Below the pieces are notes generated by a model, which saw only the letters and a program-made list of their open reading frames with translations, ran no database searches and was not told the DNA's origin. Both the position numbers and the translations under genes were made by a program. A stretch of DNA of 64,000 nucleotides from Adineta steineri (taxonomy: Eukaryota > Rotifera > Eurotatoria > Adinetida > Adinetidae). Each line of letters begins with the position of its first letter. Position 1 is the stretch's first letter. Where the stretch lies: NCBI GenBank assembly GCA_905250115.1, contig CAJNOI010000001.1, positions 1,552,977 to 1,616,976 on the forward strand. The letters are read 5' to 3'. Shown piece by piece: positions 36,806 through 51,400 of the stretch.

Positions 36806-37654
36806 ATGTCGAATATCCAACAACAATCTCGTCGTATTCCAAATGCTAATGGTCAAGTATTAATTGAGAATTGGGTTGAAGAACGAGCAACTGAACATCT
36901 TGATCATCGTATTGAACAACATTATGATACTAAACCAACATCACCACCTATTATAAAAAAAACTTCTCATACTGCTTTACTGACACCAAATTATGGATCT
37001 CCACTTGATAATTTAACAACCTATATTGATAGTTATGATCCATTTGGACCTTTCAATCGAAAAGATCAAGGTGCACGACGAAAACTTCTTGAACATTCAT
37101 TAACACGTCAAGTTGCTGCTGAATTAAATGCACGTAAAAAAGAAGATGATGAACTCTTACGATTTCAACGTATAAATGATACAAACAGTGAATATCGTGA
37201 TGAATTTTCTAAACAATTCGACTCAAAACCACCACCAACTACACAAGTAAATATTCAATTACACTTCCGTTTTTTTTGTAAATAATGTTACTATACTATT
37301 GAAATAATAGTATCAATATTTGAATTCAATAATCTTTTAACTATCATAGGTCTTCTTCTTCTTCATTTAGACTCATAACCTTTTGCGTGAAATGCCGGTT
37401 TCATTTTGGACTGAACATCGACATGCATCTCATGTAAATATTATTATTATAACAATTTTATTTATTCTTTACTAAAAACTATATATATTTATTTTTAGGG
37501 TGTCACACAAATGAAAACATTAAATAGTCCATTTCATCGAAATGCAACTTTTAGTACACCTGTTGAGCTTACATATGAAGGTGGTCGTCCTCATGAAATG
37601 GAACATTGGCCAAATTATGCTCAAAAATCACTTAATGACGCTAAAATCTGTTAA
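36806..37654 (+). CDS. 219-residue protein, possibly SPAG8-like ciliary microtubule protein
   Basis: Three exons (36806-37246, 37371-37433, 37499-37654) join to 219 residues in phase. The protein has no signal peptide, membrane span or coiled coil. It is polar with short, Pro-containing motifs: SPLDNLTTYIDSYDPFGPF, then HNLLREMPVSFWTEHRHAS, HGVTQMKTLNSPFHRNATFS and TPVELTYEGGRPHE. Ciliary microtubule inner proteins typically show aromatic and Pro/Arg-rich segments of this kind with 'PFxRNxxFSTP'-like endings. The C-terminal half reminds me of sperm-associated antigen 8, but I cannot confirm that from memory. Treat the family as open; the gene itself is well supported by splice phase. Confidence 0.6.
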
Positions 37655-39102
37655 GATTATTCAATAGAATGAATGAATAAATAAATATCAACATACATAT
37701 CGAATCAATTTCTTTTTTATACGATTGATTGACAACAGAATAGACAGAGACAAATGTTAATAGGATAGATAAAGAAGTTCAACGGTGCATACCATGGTAG
37801 ACATAGACACATAATCAGCTATATACGGATGTTGTAAGGTCAATGACTGTTGTTACTGATAGAAATCAATTATTGATTAGATTATATTGAGTGTTGTTTA
37901 AAGATATTATATATATACGGGGCTTTTTCTGTCTTTCTCTTAGTCAATAATAACGTTTGATGGGAATAAGAGAAGTAACGACAGACTGTTTTAACCTTTT
38001 GACAGAAGCAATATGCATACACGTTCAGTCAATAAATGAACATAAGCGCATGCAGCAACAGACATATAACGAAGACTAACTGATCCATCACGTGAAGTCT
38101 AATAAAATCAATGAAAAAAAAAAAAAAAAACTTCGCAATATGATGTCATATTCACGAGGTCAACAGTTCATTTATTTTTTATATTGTGTGCCAAGGTGTT
38201 TGACACTATGTGTGAGACGAAGGTCAATTAAATTTTATAGTAAAAGTTAGCCATTGTTCTAAAAGACAAAAAACGTGCAAAAGTGCTTATACTTCCATTT
38301 TCAAATGTAGTAAGTGAATATCTATTAACTGTCAATAACAACTTAAATATGTCCGATTGAAATGATTGTTTTCTCTCTTTCTTCCTTCTATTTTTTTCTC
38401 GTCATAGAGTTTGGTCAAGATCAAGAACGATGAGCGAGACATAAAAAATGCGTATATATATATATATGTGCACACTTTCGTATTCACTCATTCACATCAT
38501 CATATGTCTCGCAGCTAGATGTTGATCACTAAAAAGAAGAAGAATTTGTCATTCTTTCACTGTTGATAGATGATAGTTCAAAATTGATTGTTCATTTGTC
38601 CTCCTTCGCTCAAATTGCGCGATGTATCGGCGATTAGACCACAACGAAATGTTTTAATTGTGTGCCGTTCAAATATATTCTCGAAATTGTTCATTTGAAA
38701 CAACGAACTCTTATTACTAATTATTCTTATGATAACAGGCAGGTAAATGGGGAAATGAACAATTCTAAATGGAAAAAAATAAAGTGCCTCAAAGGAGCCA
38801 CTTGATGCTCGCTTTGAACTCAACTGATTTGATGCCGACTAGTTTTAATGTTCTCCCATATGTGTACTCTCGTTGTTAATCAATCGACCAACAAATAGAT
38901 GTTAGTAGTGATAGCAGCGACGTGCTACATTTTATCTTCCATTTTGTTCATCAAACATTCACATATAAATATATACGAGGTTGAGATTGTACAGGCATCT
39001 GTGAAGGAAACCAACCATATTTAATGTATGCTTTACATTATAATAATAAGTATGGTCAACCTTACATCATCTTTTGTAATATTTTGATTTCTATAGTTGA
39101 TA

Positions 39103-39105
<3 letters not shown>

Positions 39106-39133
<28 letters not shown>
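39106..39133. repeat. (GT)14 microsatellite
   Basis: Uninterrupted GT dinucleotides, followed by TGTATGAGC. Confidence 0.9.
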
Positions 39134-39136
<3 letters not shown>

Positions 39137-40207
39137 AGCCCGCACACGCACAATCGGAGTCATTGTCCGAGAGTCAAATCCTTCTCTATTCTTTTTCTCC
39201 TTCCTTCTTCCTCGTCCATCCTATGATAGATCGAATTACTACTATTACTATCGCTACTACCCGCATATTTTGTTCTTATCAAACTATGTGTGAATCAAGT
39301 TAAGGTAAGATAAAATAGATATTTACATAAGAATGCCAGAAAAGTCTTTCATCTCTATATTATTACTATTATTGTTATTACATCTTCGTAAGTTTTATTA
39401 TCATCATAATATCTTTCTATATATATATGTATATATAGAGTAGAGATAAACAAAAGAAAAAGAATGAAAATGAAAAATAAGTTCTTACTCTCTCTCTCTT
39501 TTTTTTGTGTTCTTTCATTTTTTTTTGAATGATTTATTTGTTAGTGATGATGATGTCAGCGTATATAAAAGCGACTTGATCTTTTCATAAAGCTGGTAAA
39601 TATAATTTTCTCTTTGTAATTACTTAAATACTCTCCGTATGCGCACAAGCATTCCAGTTTGTTCAGTTTTATCTTTCTAACAAAAAGAAAGAAATTATCT
39701 ATGACCCTGACATTTCCATCTTCTTTTTTTCTCTCTCTTTACTTCTCAATGATGTTGTAATACATATATACATATACATATATATATATATATGTATGCA
39801 TAGTTCAGTTTTCTATTAATATATATTCTTTCAAAAAAAAACACTTGACATACTATGATATGTTGTTTTATTATTTTTTTTTTGATAGTTAACGCATGCT
39901 TATCGAACAAGGTAATACGTTATTTTTACGTACCACGTTTTTGTTTGCATGACCGTAAGATACGATAGGATTATGTGTCATCACTTTTCTTCTAAATTGA
40001 TGATGAGACACAAACGAAGATGATATCGAAAACGGATTGCGTTATGTGATTTATCGATTTAACTTTTCTTTTTTACGCTACTTTGACAGTTTTGTTAGCG
40101 AGTATGTATACACATATAAATATATATATTTATATGGCTAATGTACTTATTGAAATTTTTTTTTGTTTTGTTTAATACTGATCCTGTCTGGTAGTGTTTG
40201 AATGCAG

Positions 40208-40239
<32 letters not shown>

Positions 40240-42093
40240 ATGCATTTATTTGTCCAACAATTATCGTCTCAGTTGCACCATTTCAAATGGCAATAATCAT
40301 ATGCATGTTCGTATAATTGATACGGTGATCAATGTATGTTAGGACAAAAAATATTTTTATGTTTATACATTTATGTAGAGCGATAAAGAAAAAAGAGAGT
40401 GATCAACCGAAAGCATCAACAAAACAAAGTGCTTGACATACCACTTATTAATAGTATTGTATCAGTCTCTCGTCGTTCTTTAATTTACTTTCGGACACTC
40501 TTTAAATATTGTATTGACCACTTACTCTATCGAGTGTAGAACTGCTTTAAGGTCGAATTGAATCCTAACAAGATTCTATTTCGTTTTATACAATTAAAAG
40601 AATGATTTTTAAGTAAAAATCTTACTATTTTTTTTCTTCTCTCTTTCGATCTTTTATTATTATAATTGTTCACACACACACACTGATACAAACTTTCTTG
40701 ATCATTCTCTTTTATTCATTCATTCATTTCTCTTCTTTTCTCTGTAATTATATGTAGATGGGAACTATACATTCTTTAGTAACAATCATGTCCGTTCACT
40801 TTCTTGTATTTCTGTCAAGTTCACCTGTAGAGAACAACCTTGAGTGTATAAGAGAGAGAGAGAGAAAGAGAGAGTAAAGACGGAAATAATCTATTGAAAT
40901 TCGATAATTGCTGCCGCTACGATGACCGATGGTCAGCTGGAAGGCCTGTTCTTTTCTCTCGATCTATAGTTGATTACTTGTTGTCAAGGGAATTAAGACG
41001 TTTTCGCATCACGATCACATCTGCTCATTTAACAAGCAACATAAATTGTGATAAAATCAAGCTATTGATGAGACAAATCTATTTTATTTCTCTTACACTT
41101 CGATAATGATTGTCCTTTCGACAATAGGTATGTGAAGAATATACTAAACATTTTTATTCACACTTTCGTTCTTCTTTTTTTTTATTTTTAATATTGTATA
41201 TAACTATCTATTAATCAACTTAATGTTAGTTGATAAATGATTGATATATTAATAGGCATGCTATAGATATTTTACTTTTGAACAGTAGAAGAAATAAAAT
41301 GAGATAGGACAAATATATATATATCTGATTTATATATTTGTTTTAGTCTTTTCTAATAGATAAAATTAAGAGTTTTCTTTTTTCTCTCTTTAAAATAATA
41401 TCTTTCAGATTACTTCTTATTTATAGGTAGTAAGTTTTTACAGTTCGATAAGAAGTATATACAATTGTAAAAATTTTATAAGAACAAACAAAAAAGAAAT
41501 CAATGTTTCTATAGCAATAAACACTTCTCATGTTACATATTCTATTAATTCTACATACATTTATTGACCTTGTGCTTGTTAAGTAGCCGATGGCGTATGT
41601 ACCGTGCATTTGAAATATCTCATCAACAATACTATTTACTTGTAATTTCACTATTTTTTCTTTTTAGTCCATTGTCTGCCGGAAGGGTGTGAATATCTTT
41701 TTTTCTATACATATATATACGTATGTACAAAATTGATCATTTCTAGCGGCTATATTGTTGACGGATTGACATAGCAGACACACTGACTAGAATGACTAAT
41801 CTTCTTCTAATTAATTCTAACGGGTGCTTTTGTTATAGAAACGAAAAGAGAGAGAGTGAGTGAGAGAAGACCTTGACATCATGATCTTTGTGTGCTCTTT
41901 TGTAGTCTGTGCATGTTTATATACTGTTTAAAAATGCAAAGTCTCTTTTCTTTTCTTGTCTGATAATGATTAGTCCAATCTTTTTCTTCTGTACAGTAAA
42001 AATAAGTATAGACGAAATATTTGCATTCTGACGAGATGAATATAAACATCTCATCAATGCAAGTTGAGTATATGTATACGCCTGACCTTCGTC

Positions 42094-42120
42094 CATCATC
42101 ATCATCATCATCATCATCAT
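42094..42120. repeat. (CAT)9 microsatellite
   Basis: Nine uninterrupted CAT units in the region upstream of the KASH gene. A shorter ATC run lies near 48396-48416 inside a KASH intron. Confidence 0.85.
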
Positions 42121-42465
42121 AGCTGTGAATATGAATAGAAAAAAAATAGTTGTGTTACTCATTGCTGAGAGTGATTTGTATCCATTCTTCTTCACTCATT
42201 GGTACACCACCCGCAGAACGACGAGTCTAATTGTACAAGGAAAAAAAGAGATGCGTGTTGTATACAGCATATCCGGCATTCACTTATAAATATATACACA
42301 GCATCAGTGTGAATGACTGACAGTTCTATCAACACAAAAATTTTATTCTTTAATTTTTTCTTTTTCATTGTTCTAGATCATGAAGTAGAACGATGGTGAT
42401 TTTTGACACTGTTGATTAACTATATATATATATATATATTTATATATACATACATACAACAAGAG

Positions 42466-45400
42466 ATGAATGAAAAAAATTCATCACGATATCCTGTCTA
42501 TATACCAGAATCGAATAAGTATGTATTTTTTCTTTACTTATTTATTTTTTAATCTTCTGATGTGCCACATTAAAATTCTTAGCGAGACTGTAACTAATAC
42601 TTCTTGATTCACAAATTTTCTTTATGGTACGCTTTCTATATGAGTCCTTCAATTGTATACAAATAAAACTGAAGAAAAAAAAATGTATAAGAAGACCGTA
42701 TCTACTACCATTATATGTACCGTTATGAAGAAGAAAAAAAAATGACATTGACACCAACCTCACAGCGTGTAATGAAAACAAATGAATATTGCATAAAGAC
42801 AAGATTGAAATCGTTCATTTGCCTAGCTTTTTCTTCTTTCACTATCTCTTCTCCTCTCTTTCTTCGTTATGAACATCATAACAGATAGAAAAGTTCATTT
42901 TTAAATCAAATGAAAGTCATATCTTTAATATAGAATATTAAAAGTATCAACGGTAAGATTACATCAAATCAAAATTTAAGCTTGATAGGTACCATATGTA
43001 GATTACTTTGCAATTGCGATCAAATCTATTGTAGTTATATAAGATCATTTGCTTTATAAAAGAATATATAAAAAGAAAAACTTTGCTATTAAACAAATAG
43101 TACAGTGATTACATAGTACTTTGAAATTTGTTTTTCTTTTTACTTTTTTCTTTTTTTATTGATTTGGATAAGATGTAGTTCATAAGTTCGCGTAACTTAT
43201 GATTTTTGTACGAACAGCAAAAGTAAATGTTGATCAAACTAAAATCTTTTGTCAAGAGAAATATATCTTTTTAAAAATTTTACATGAGAATAAGATATTT
43301 TTCAAGATGAATTCAATCTAATACTATACTAATAAATAGATTTCATCAGTATAAGTATATTTTAATGCTAACATACTTCCATTCTATTTACTCTCTAATG
43401 ACATATGTGTAGAGAATTTTTTGTAGTTAATGTTCTACTTTAAAGTATTTATTTCAAAACTGTATTACAATAAAACAATGATAGTTATAGAACAAATAAT
43501 TTTTCTATTCGAAAATTTTATTTATATCTTTGTTTGAGTTCCAAATTGTAGCTTGCAACTGTGTGCTTGTTTTCTTGAGCATCATCGGTTGATTCAGCAC
43601 AGTTACGAATATCTACTAGAGCAATCAAAAATAGATGATTACAGTTTTCAGCTGGAGGGTTTTTAGCGAAAATCTAGACATCCGTAAACTTCAAATCTGG
43701 AGCATACTTAACTTGTCCCTTTGTTTGACGGATAATTAAAAACAAACAGTTTGAAATTGTTTTTACTTATTTTTTTTTCTTCATCTGATTGTATCGGACC
43801 ATATTTGAGATTTTCATATATGATTACTCTATAAGTATATCATAGATAAAAATATTCAATCAAATAAAATCCTCAATTTATTTTATTTAAATTTTTGGTT
43901 TACTACTAACTTACAAAATCAAAATAGATGACCTAGTTTATATTCAAATGAGAAAACATAACAATAACGAACTCCGACTTCTTCTAATAATTTATATTTT
44001 AATAGAAATAAAAAGATTATTCTAATACAATTAATGTCTAATTATATTCTATATTTCTAAAACTAATAATCAATTTTTTCTAATGTATTTAGTTTTCGAA
44101 ATCTACTATTTTCCTAGGAAATTTTACCTTCAATACAAGTATATTATAAAGATACACCTTCAGTACGACACATTTATATAGATTCTTCAAATATTCGTAT
44201 CGCCTATTTTATCTTTTTTCGTAATTAAAACAAACAGAAAATGATTTTCTAATAATAATTATATAAAATTGGTATAGATGCATACATTGATATAATGAAA
44301 TATTTAACCTTGAAAATAACGAGTCTTTTATATTTCTTTTTCGATATCGAAAATATTAATTAACAAGTCAATGAAACAATAAAAAATACCAGCTAAATAG
44401 TTTTGCTTTCGATAAACAATGTAATAATATTTTCTAGATAACACATGTTTTCCCATCTATAGAGCTATTTTTTTATGAATCATTTTCTGAACTATCTTTC
44501 TCGGAAGGACATATACGCATGAATTGCCCAAGGACTCTGTAACGATATGCGATAATCTGTAAAAATCATATTTTATATTTCAAACATATTCGTTGATTGT
44601 ATGTTATTTGGTTTCCTATATCATAAGAAAAAAAAGCTCGTTTTGAACCGATACTATCATTTGTCATAGTCGCGTAAGATGCAATGATATATGTAATACT
44701 GCTTCACTCTGCTTTTTTTTGAAACATTCACCTGAGCAATCTTATAACTTAAAGGTCATTACCCTATTATCCACATTGCTATATAATGACTCGGCGTTTT
44801 TTTTCCCTTTTTTCAAATGAAAAAAAAACAGTCGTCGTCTAACGGCTTTTATATCTGCGCATCATCATACCTCTTTTTACTTTCATACCCCATTAGTACA
44901 ATTTAAGTCTGTCTCTATAATATGTGTGTAAAGAAATAAATCGATCTTTTCTTTCTTTTACTTGCATTTGTATATTGGACAGTAAAAGCATATGACTATT
45001 TAGATGAAACCATATGTCGATTGAGTTATTTATTATTTTTTAAAAAGCATGTTATGAAAACGAGAAATATTGTTGTTTATACAAATGTAGTGTTTAGTTA
45101 ACAAAAATCATTTGCTTTCATTTTTTAGAAATACAAGAAGTAGTGAAAATAATAAAAGACAAGAATTCTGGAATGGTACATTAGTTGATGATTATAATTT
45201 TCTTATGTCTGAAGAATTAATTTGTCGTTGTAAAGTAAGAATAAATCTTTGTTTATTTTTATTAATTCAAAAACTAAAATAAACTTTTTAGGGTTCTCTT
45301 GGTGAACCATTTACATCATTAAATGATCTTTCTGTTCATCATGTATCGTATAATGAATTTGAAAAACAATATTGTGAATTATCTCGTTGGTGTGAAAAAA

Positions 45401-48400
45401 TTTATGAAACAATAACAACAGTTTCAACAAATGCTTTAACACGTTATCTTCGACAAGTAAATTTTAAAAAAAAATTTTTTTCGTTTTGAAAAAAAAAACG
45501 TTTTCTTTTTAAGAAATATTATGAAGAATTATATGAACAAGGTTTAATGCGTTTACGTGTATTTAGTCAATATGCTGATAAATTAACAGAACGTTTTCCT
45601 GATTTAAGATTTAATATTAGTGATAAGATGATTAAAATAAATCGGCAATGGAGCTTCCTTGAATCACGGTTTATTGATTATCTAGATGAAGATTTTGATC
45701 GTATACTTCAAGGTTTCTATTTTTCTTTCTCTATAGACTATCATTCAATAAACGATTATTATCTTTATCCTTTAGATTTACATAATGAATTACTCTTATT
45801 TGAAGAATGGCTTAGTGATACAGAAGAACAATTATGGACTTTTGAATCATTTCGAAGTGATGACATTTCATTAGAAGATCTTCAATCTAATCTTCATCTA
45901 CACACGGTAAGACATTTTTAATAGGTGTTAAAACTGAGTTTTGTTTCTCGTAATAGGTCAATATTTAAATTAAAAAAAAATTGTTGTTTTTTTTTCACTT
46001 AGAAATTACAAGATGAAATTAAGTCAAGAAATAGTCGTGTTTCATCCATTATTGAAATTTGTGATCGTTTAAAACATGATTATGAACAAAAAGTTGATAA
46101 AGTACCATTTGATTTAGCAAGTGACTTAGAAAACCGTTGGCATCAGACGTGGATTAATTCTGTAGAAATTCAATGTAAACTTGAAGACCGATTAAAAATT
46201 TTAAGAGTAAGTTTTTTCTTTCTTCAAGTCTAGTGGTTACTATAACTGCGCTCGATTTTTTTTATTATAATATGTGTGTACTTTACCTTCAAAAAATGGT
46301 AATATTGTATTGATTAAAGATATATATATATTTAAGCAAATATATAAAAAAAAAGATTGTACAGACACATTTATGCCAGTTACTTCTTTTATACATATTC
46401 TGTCAGGGTGTTATGTATGCAGCATGTCATCATAACTAAAATGTCATGCACGTCTGCTTACGTATGGTTCATAAGTGACCCAATACTATATCATTGTGTC
46501 GCCTAATGGCATTATCTTTTTTTTTTTATTCTCTTCGTTGCTTAATTACCAAGCCATGTCTTATTATAGAGCAAACTTAGATTATTTGAAGAGTGACCTA
46601 TATGTATATGTATAAGAGTGTGTGTGTCTATGCGTGTAGATGTTTAATTTTCTTTTTTCTACTCATTGACAAGGTGCAGCTCATATGCGTATTGTCGTAC
46701 TTGAAGAGCTAAGAGAGTAAACGTAAGCGTACATTTTTCTTCTTCTCTCTTCATTTCTCTGTTCCTTAGTCGATCTGCCTTTCTTTTTTTTTATTCATTG
46801 TCTAACAATTTCGACCGATGGTTGATCGAGTAAAGGGAAAAAATAGAAGAAGAAGAGAAAAAAACTGCAATGCATTTTTCAGTTACATTGATTGTCGATT
46901 TTTTAACAATTGCATGTTTGTATCAATCATACTAGTTGAAAGTAAGTTTTTTTTTTATTGATCATTTTTCTATCTATCGTTTACTAATAAAAACTAAAAG
47001 GGTAGAATAATAGTAGGAGTATATATGAATGAAATTAAACATACATTTGAATGTATATTGTTGGGTGACATACTTCAAATAAAAAGAGAGTGAGAACGAC
47101 TAACGGCAAAATTGTCCCTATTCATATAAATTATTGATTATTACTATACAACACGATAGAACGAGTTACTAATAATATATGATAAACCTTCTGGTCGTTA
47201 TCTTATATATGAAAATAGCACGAAAGTATCTGTCAAATAAGACATTCTATTTTCTTTTTCTGTTCTTCTTCACTTCTTTAAAGAAATCGATCTGTTGCCC
47301 GTGAGTAATGATTGACCGATATATTGAAAGAAAAAGTAAATGTATTCATCTAACATATATACGTGTATGTCAGCTTGTTATTTGTCTTTTAACATATGCT
47401 AGTCGTCAATTCGTTCACAGTTGACATAAACTGTTGAAGACACAATGTTCGCTTTCAGTAGGTAAAATTATGTTTATTTCTCTCAATACCCTTCGGGTGT
47501 CTATTCTCTCTCTACAAGTAATTCTTTTAGTTTACTTAGATAAACAGAGCAAAGATAATGTGCTTGGACATCGGTATACAATCAGTCATCTGGTCTTCTC
47601 AACTTTCTTTCTTGAATGTATATATATATGTTTGCTGATCCCTTTATGCGCGTGTCATCATCACAAGACAACGTTCATTTTTTTTAATCTTGTGCTAGCT
47701 AGATGTATGTGTGTGTGTGTATAAGTAAGATTCTGTCTATCGAAGAATAACAAAAGAATTGGTGTGGCGAAGAGAATAAAAAAAAATGAAGAAAATTGAA
47801 GTCGCGTCAAAGCTGCAATACAGATAGGGACAGGAACTAGATACATACAGCCAAGCGGAGTTAAATACATAGAACGGATAGAGCGAGGAATAGGGGGAGA
47901 GAGAGAGAAAGAAGGCGAAAAGTAATTTGAATTATTCTCCTCTCTTCTCTTCTCTTCTTTTGTACTATACTAAATAGAACGCCACGGTCACTGACAATGA
48001 TTTATATCAACTAGTGGAATATAAATAGATAGACTTGTCGAATAATCGGCAGCTAGACAAGACGTATTATTCATTTTGTCCATGGAACTCGTTCTATTCA
48101 AGTATGTTCTCCGTTAATAACGTAATTTATGATGTATCGAGCCCTTTTTGCTTCTCTTCTCTTCTCTCAAATTTACACATTACAATCTTGTCTTCTTTAT
48201 TTCTCTGATTTATGAGTACAATATAGTAGTACTAGTAGTCAACGGATTTACACTTGGACGCTATTGCTTATTCATTGATGAACAAATGAATGGATGAGTG
48301 AATGAGTGAGTGATGATAGTGCCCAGGAGTGGAACGAAGGCTGCGATATATATTCTGTCAAATGGACAAGAAAAAAGAAATAGAGACATCCATTACATCA

Positions 48401-51400
48401 TCATCATCATCATCATAATCTCAAATTTCCTCCTCTATATACATATAGTTCTTTCTTAATTGAACGTTGTATGTCCTCTGAGAGAAAGATAGTCGGTAGT
48501 AACAAGAACATCAGTAAAATATATTAACACACAGGTAAAAAAAAATATTTTGTGACCTCGAGTCAGGCAATCGTTGATTTTATTCGGAAATTGAATGCCG
48601 ATTATCTTGAAGATGAAAGAATGAAAAGAGAGGAAAAAGATGATGATGATGCTGATTCGGGTTGACTGATCAAATGAATTCATTTATACTTTTATTTTAG
48701 AATCCAACACCAATTGTATTAATTGACGAAAAAGAAAAAGCTGAAGAAGAAGACGATATTATTCCTTTTAATTCAAGTGAATACGAAAAAATTCCATTAA
48801 CTACACCAACAACAAGTACAGATAGTTTATATTGTTCAATAAGAACACGTAAACGTTCACGTTCACCATTAATTCGTACTTTAAACAATAATAATATTCA
48901 ATTAAAATCAATTTATATGAAAAGAAGAAAAATAACAAGATCAAAACGACGTATGTCATTAAATCTTTTACCAATAAAATCTCCATCAACATTTTATTAT
49001 TCATTAACAAATATAAATGATGATATTGCTGTTGTTGCTGATGATCAAATAAATACAAATAAAAAACAAAAAAAAACATTATCGAAATTAGATGTTGGAT
49101 ATGAAAGTGAAGATGAAACAAATCAATCTAATGAAAATCTTCTACCAATATTTCATATAAAAACAAGTCAAAGTGATTATTATATAGGACAAAAATTACA
49201 TACAAATAATAAAACAAGTTTTTCATCATTAACACATTCATTACCATTATTAGAAGATAATCATCATCTGCCAACATGGTGGAGACATTCAATAACATCC
49301 GCATATGATACATGTTCAAATCCGGATATTGATTTAAGTATTGAAGAAACAAAGAAAACACAAAATAAACCATCATTACTAATGTATAGTAAAAAATATA
49401 CGAAATATAAACAATTTAAATCATCACAACAACCATTATCACCGCCATTAATACAAAATAAAACACCATCAAATCCCCCATCAAACTCTTATGATGCAAG
49501 TGCGGAATATACAGATCCTGAACAATCAGAAAATGATGTTGATCTATTATCATCTGATTTTAATTCAACATCACCTATTCATCATTATCAAAATTCTGAA
49601 TTACAATTCTATAATCGATATACAACAACAACTACAGGATATTCATCGGATGTTGAATTAGAAACAACAACAACATTACCATCAGAAACGGAAGATCAAC
49701 AAATGTTTTCAAATTTAGGTAATGATTGTTTTGTCTTAGAATAAGTTCAATTCAATTATATATTGACTTTTTCAAAATAGCGAAAGGAGGAAATGAGTAT
49801 AGAAGCATTTATAACATTAGAGAAACGTACAACTGTTGATTATATCATTGAATTTTTTTCTTCTTTCTTCTGAATAGATGAAGTATCTCAAATGAAGTTC
49901 GATACAATGGCATTACCAACATCAGACGGTAAGAATTATTTTATATTGTCTTTCGAAGAAAAAAAAAACCTAAAAGAAATGATTTTCTTAGCATTTGATT
50001 CACTTAGTACAATAATTATGAATGAGAAAATTGAAGGTTCGGAACCATGTTGGGATGGTTATCAAGTAAATAAATAATACTAACAGAAAAATATTTTTAA
50101 AATTATTATAATTTTTTAATTTAATTTAGAATCCTCTTTTCTATTCTCTTAATTCTCAAGATATGGATTCAATTGAAACAACACTGAAATGGGAAGATCA
50201 ATTTTTAGAAATGGATCAACCAAATAGTTCATCATCGGACAATGAAAATTATTCATATGAATATAATATTGATCATTTTATGCGGGTAAGAAAATTTTAT
50301 TTAATACTGAAATAGTTTTCGTTTGTTTACTCTCGTTTACATTGGTATCTGAAGCCTTTTAAATGTAATAAGTAATCTATTTGACAATATCGATTTTATT
50401 AGGTTTATTTAACAAAAAAAAGTAAATCGATCGTAGTCAAATAACTTTTATTTCATAGATAAATAAACTATTTTATTGTTAAATTGATATCAATATGTTT
50501 AAAAGGATTTATCAACCTATAGTCTCTTGAGATGTATACAATAACAATAATGACTATATAAACATATCAACGATCAATTTTTGTTTTGGCTACTGTAGAG
50601 CCAATAGCGTATATAGACTTATTATCTATGAATAAAAAGAAAGCTTTTCATAGGAAGTTTTTTTTCCCTTAAGCGAATTTTATATATATATATAAATGTA
50701 AAATCATCATTAAAACATCTTAGTCATAAGTCCTTCATATAACAGCGCATGAATAGTTCTTTTTTTCTCTCTTTCCAAAACTTTTGATTCTTTTCAATAT
50801 AATTCGATATATGTCGCAATATAATCAAGGACGATTCTCTTGATGATAGCGCTTTTCAGGGTTGATATTTTATTACCTACAAAAGCTTATTTTTTTCATT
50901 CTAATCACAAGAAAAGACTGACAATATTTTCACACATTTGATAGAAAATATGAAAATTGAAAAGACAAATGCTAAGACATGAAAACACATAAATAAGCAG
51001 ATCACTTATCAATACTATTAAACGATACTCCAAACAATAATAATAGCCCACCGACAACACATATTGCTACTTATGTATCATGCGGATCAGTTAAGATTTT
51101 GTGGCTCTTTTTTTGTCTTCTCAATCATCAAAAGCCAATAACAATAAGAGGCCGCTTTAATCTTTTACCTCCCCCCTGCAATGACAAGTGGTAATGAAAC
51201 GTAAAATTACTTTTTCTTCTGATATCATTTCAAGGACATAAATATATTTAACTTATTCATATTCATATCTGACTACTTTTTATAATAGAATGAATGATCA
51301 TAGCTAAAGGTCAAACGTTCACTTTCTCTTTATTTTATTTGTTGCTCATCATTTGTATCCGACATGCACAACAGTCGTCAGACACATTTTTCTTTTCTTC

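Larger units (their letters stand above)
37655..42465. other. 4.8-kb gene-free stretch upstream of the KASH gene
   Basis: No exon can be defended on either strand. It includes AT microsatellites (about 38453-38466, 39779-39793, 40206-40231, 42418-42440), a GT repeat, a CAT repeat, GA tracts (40850-40875, 41845-41865) and T-runs. Frames at 38578-38823 and 40894-41106 are short and lack domains. Probable regulatory DNA of the KASH gene. Confidence 0.45.

Noticed and set aside
38578-38823. 81-codon minus-strand frame
   Set aside because: No domain, isolated, codon use unlike neighbouring genes.
40894-41106. 70-codon plus-strand frame with mixed composition
   Set aside because: Looks less biased than others, but it has no partner exon, no domain and its start is not an ATG in good context. 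Kept out of the gene list.
43181-43201. Inverted repeat CATAAGTT-CGCGT-AACTTATG
   Set aside because: Arms of only 8 bp in AT-rich intronic DNA; expected by chance in 64 kb.
48801-49376. Antisense frames opposite the large disordered KASH exon
   Set aside because: Shadows of a real exon on the plus strand, which is supported by splice phase.
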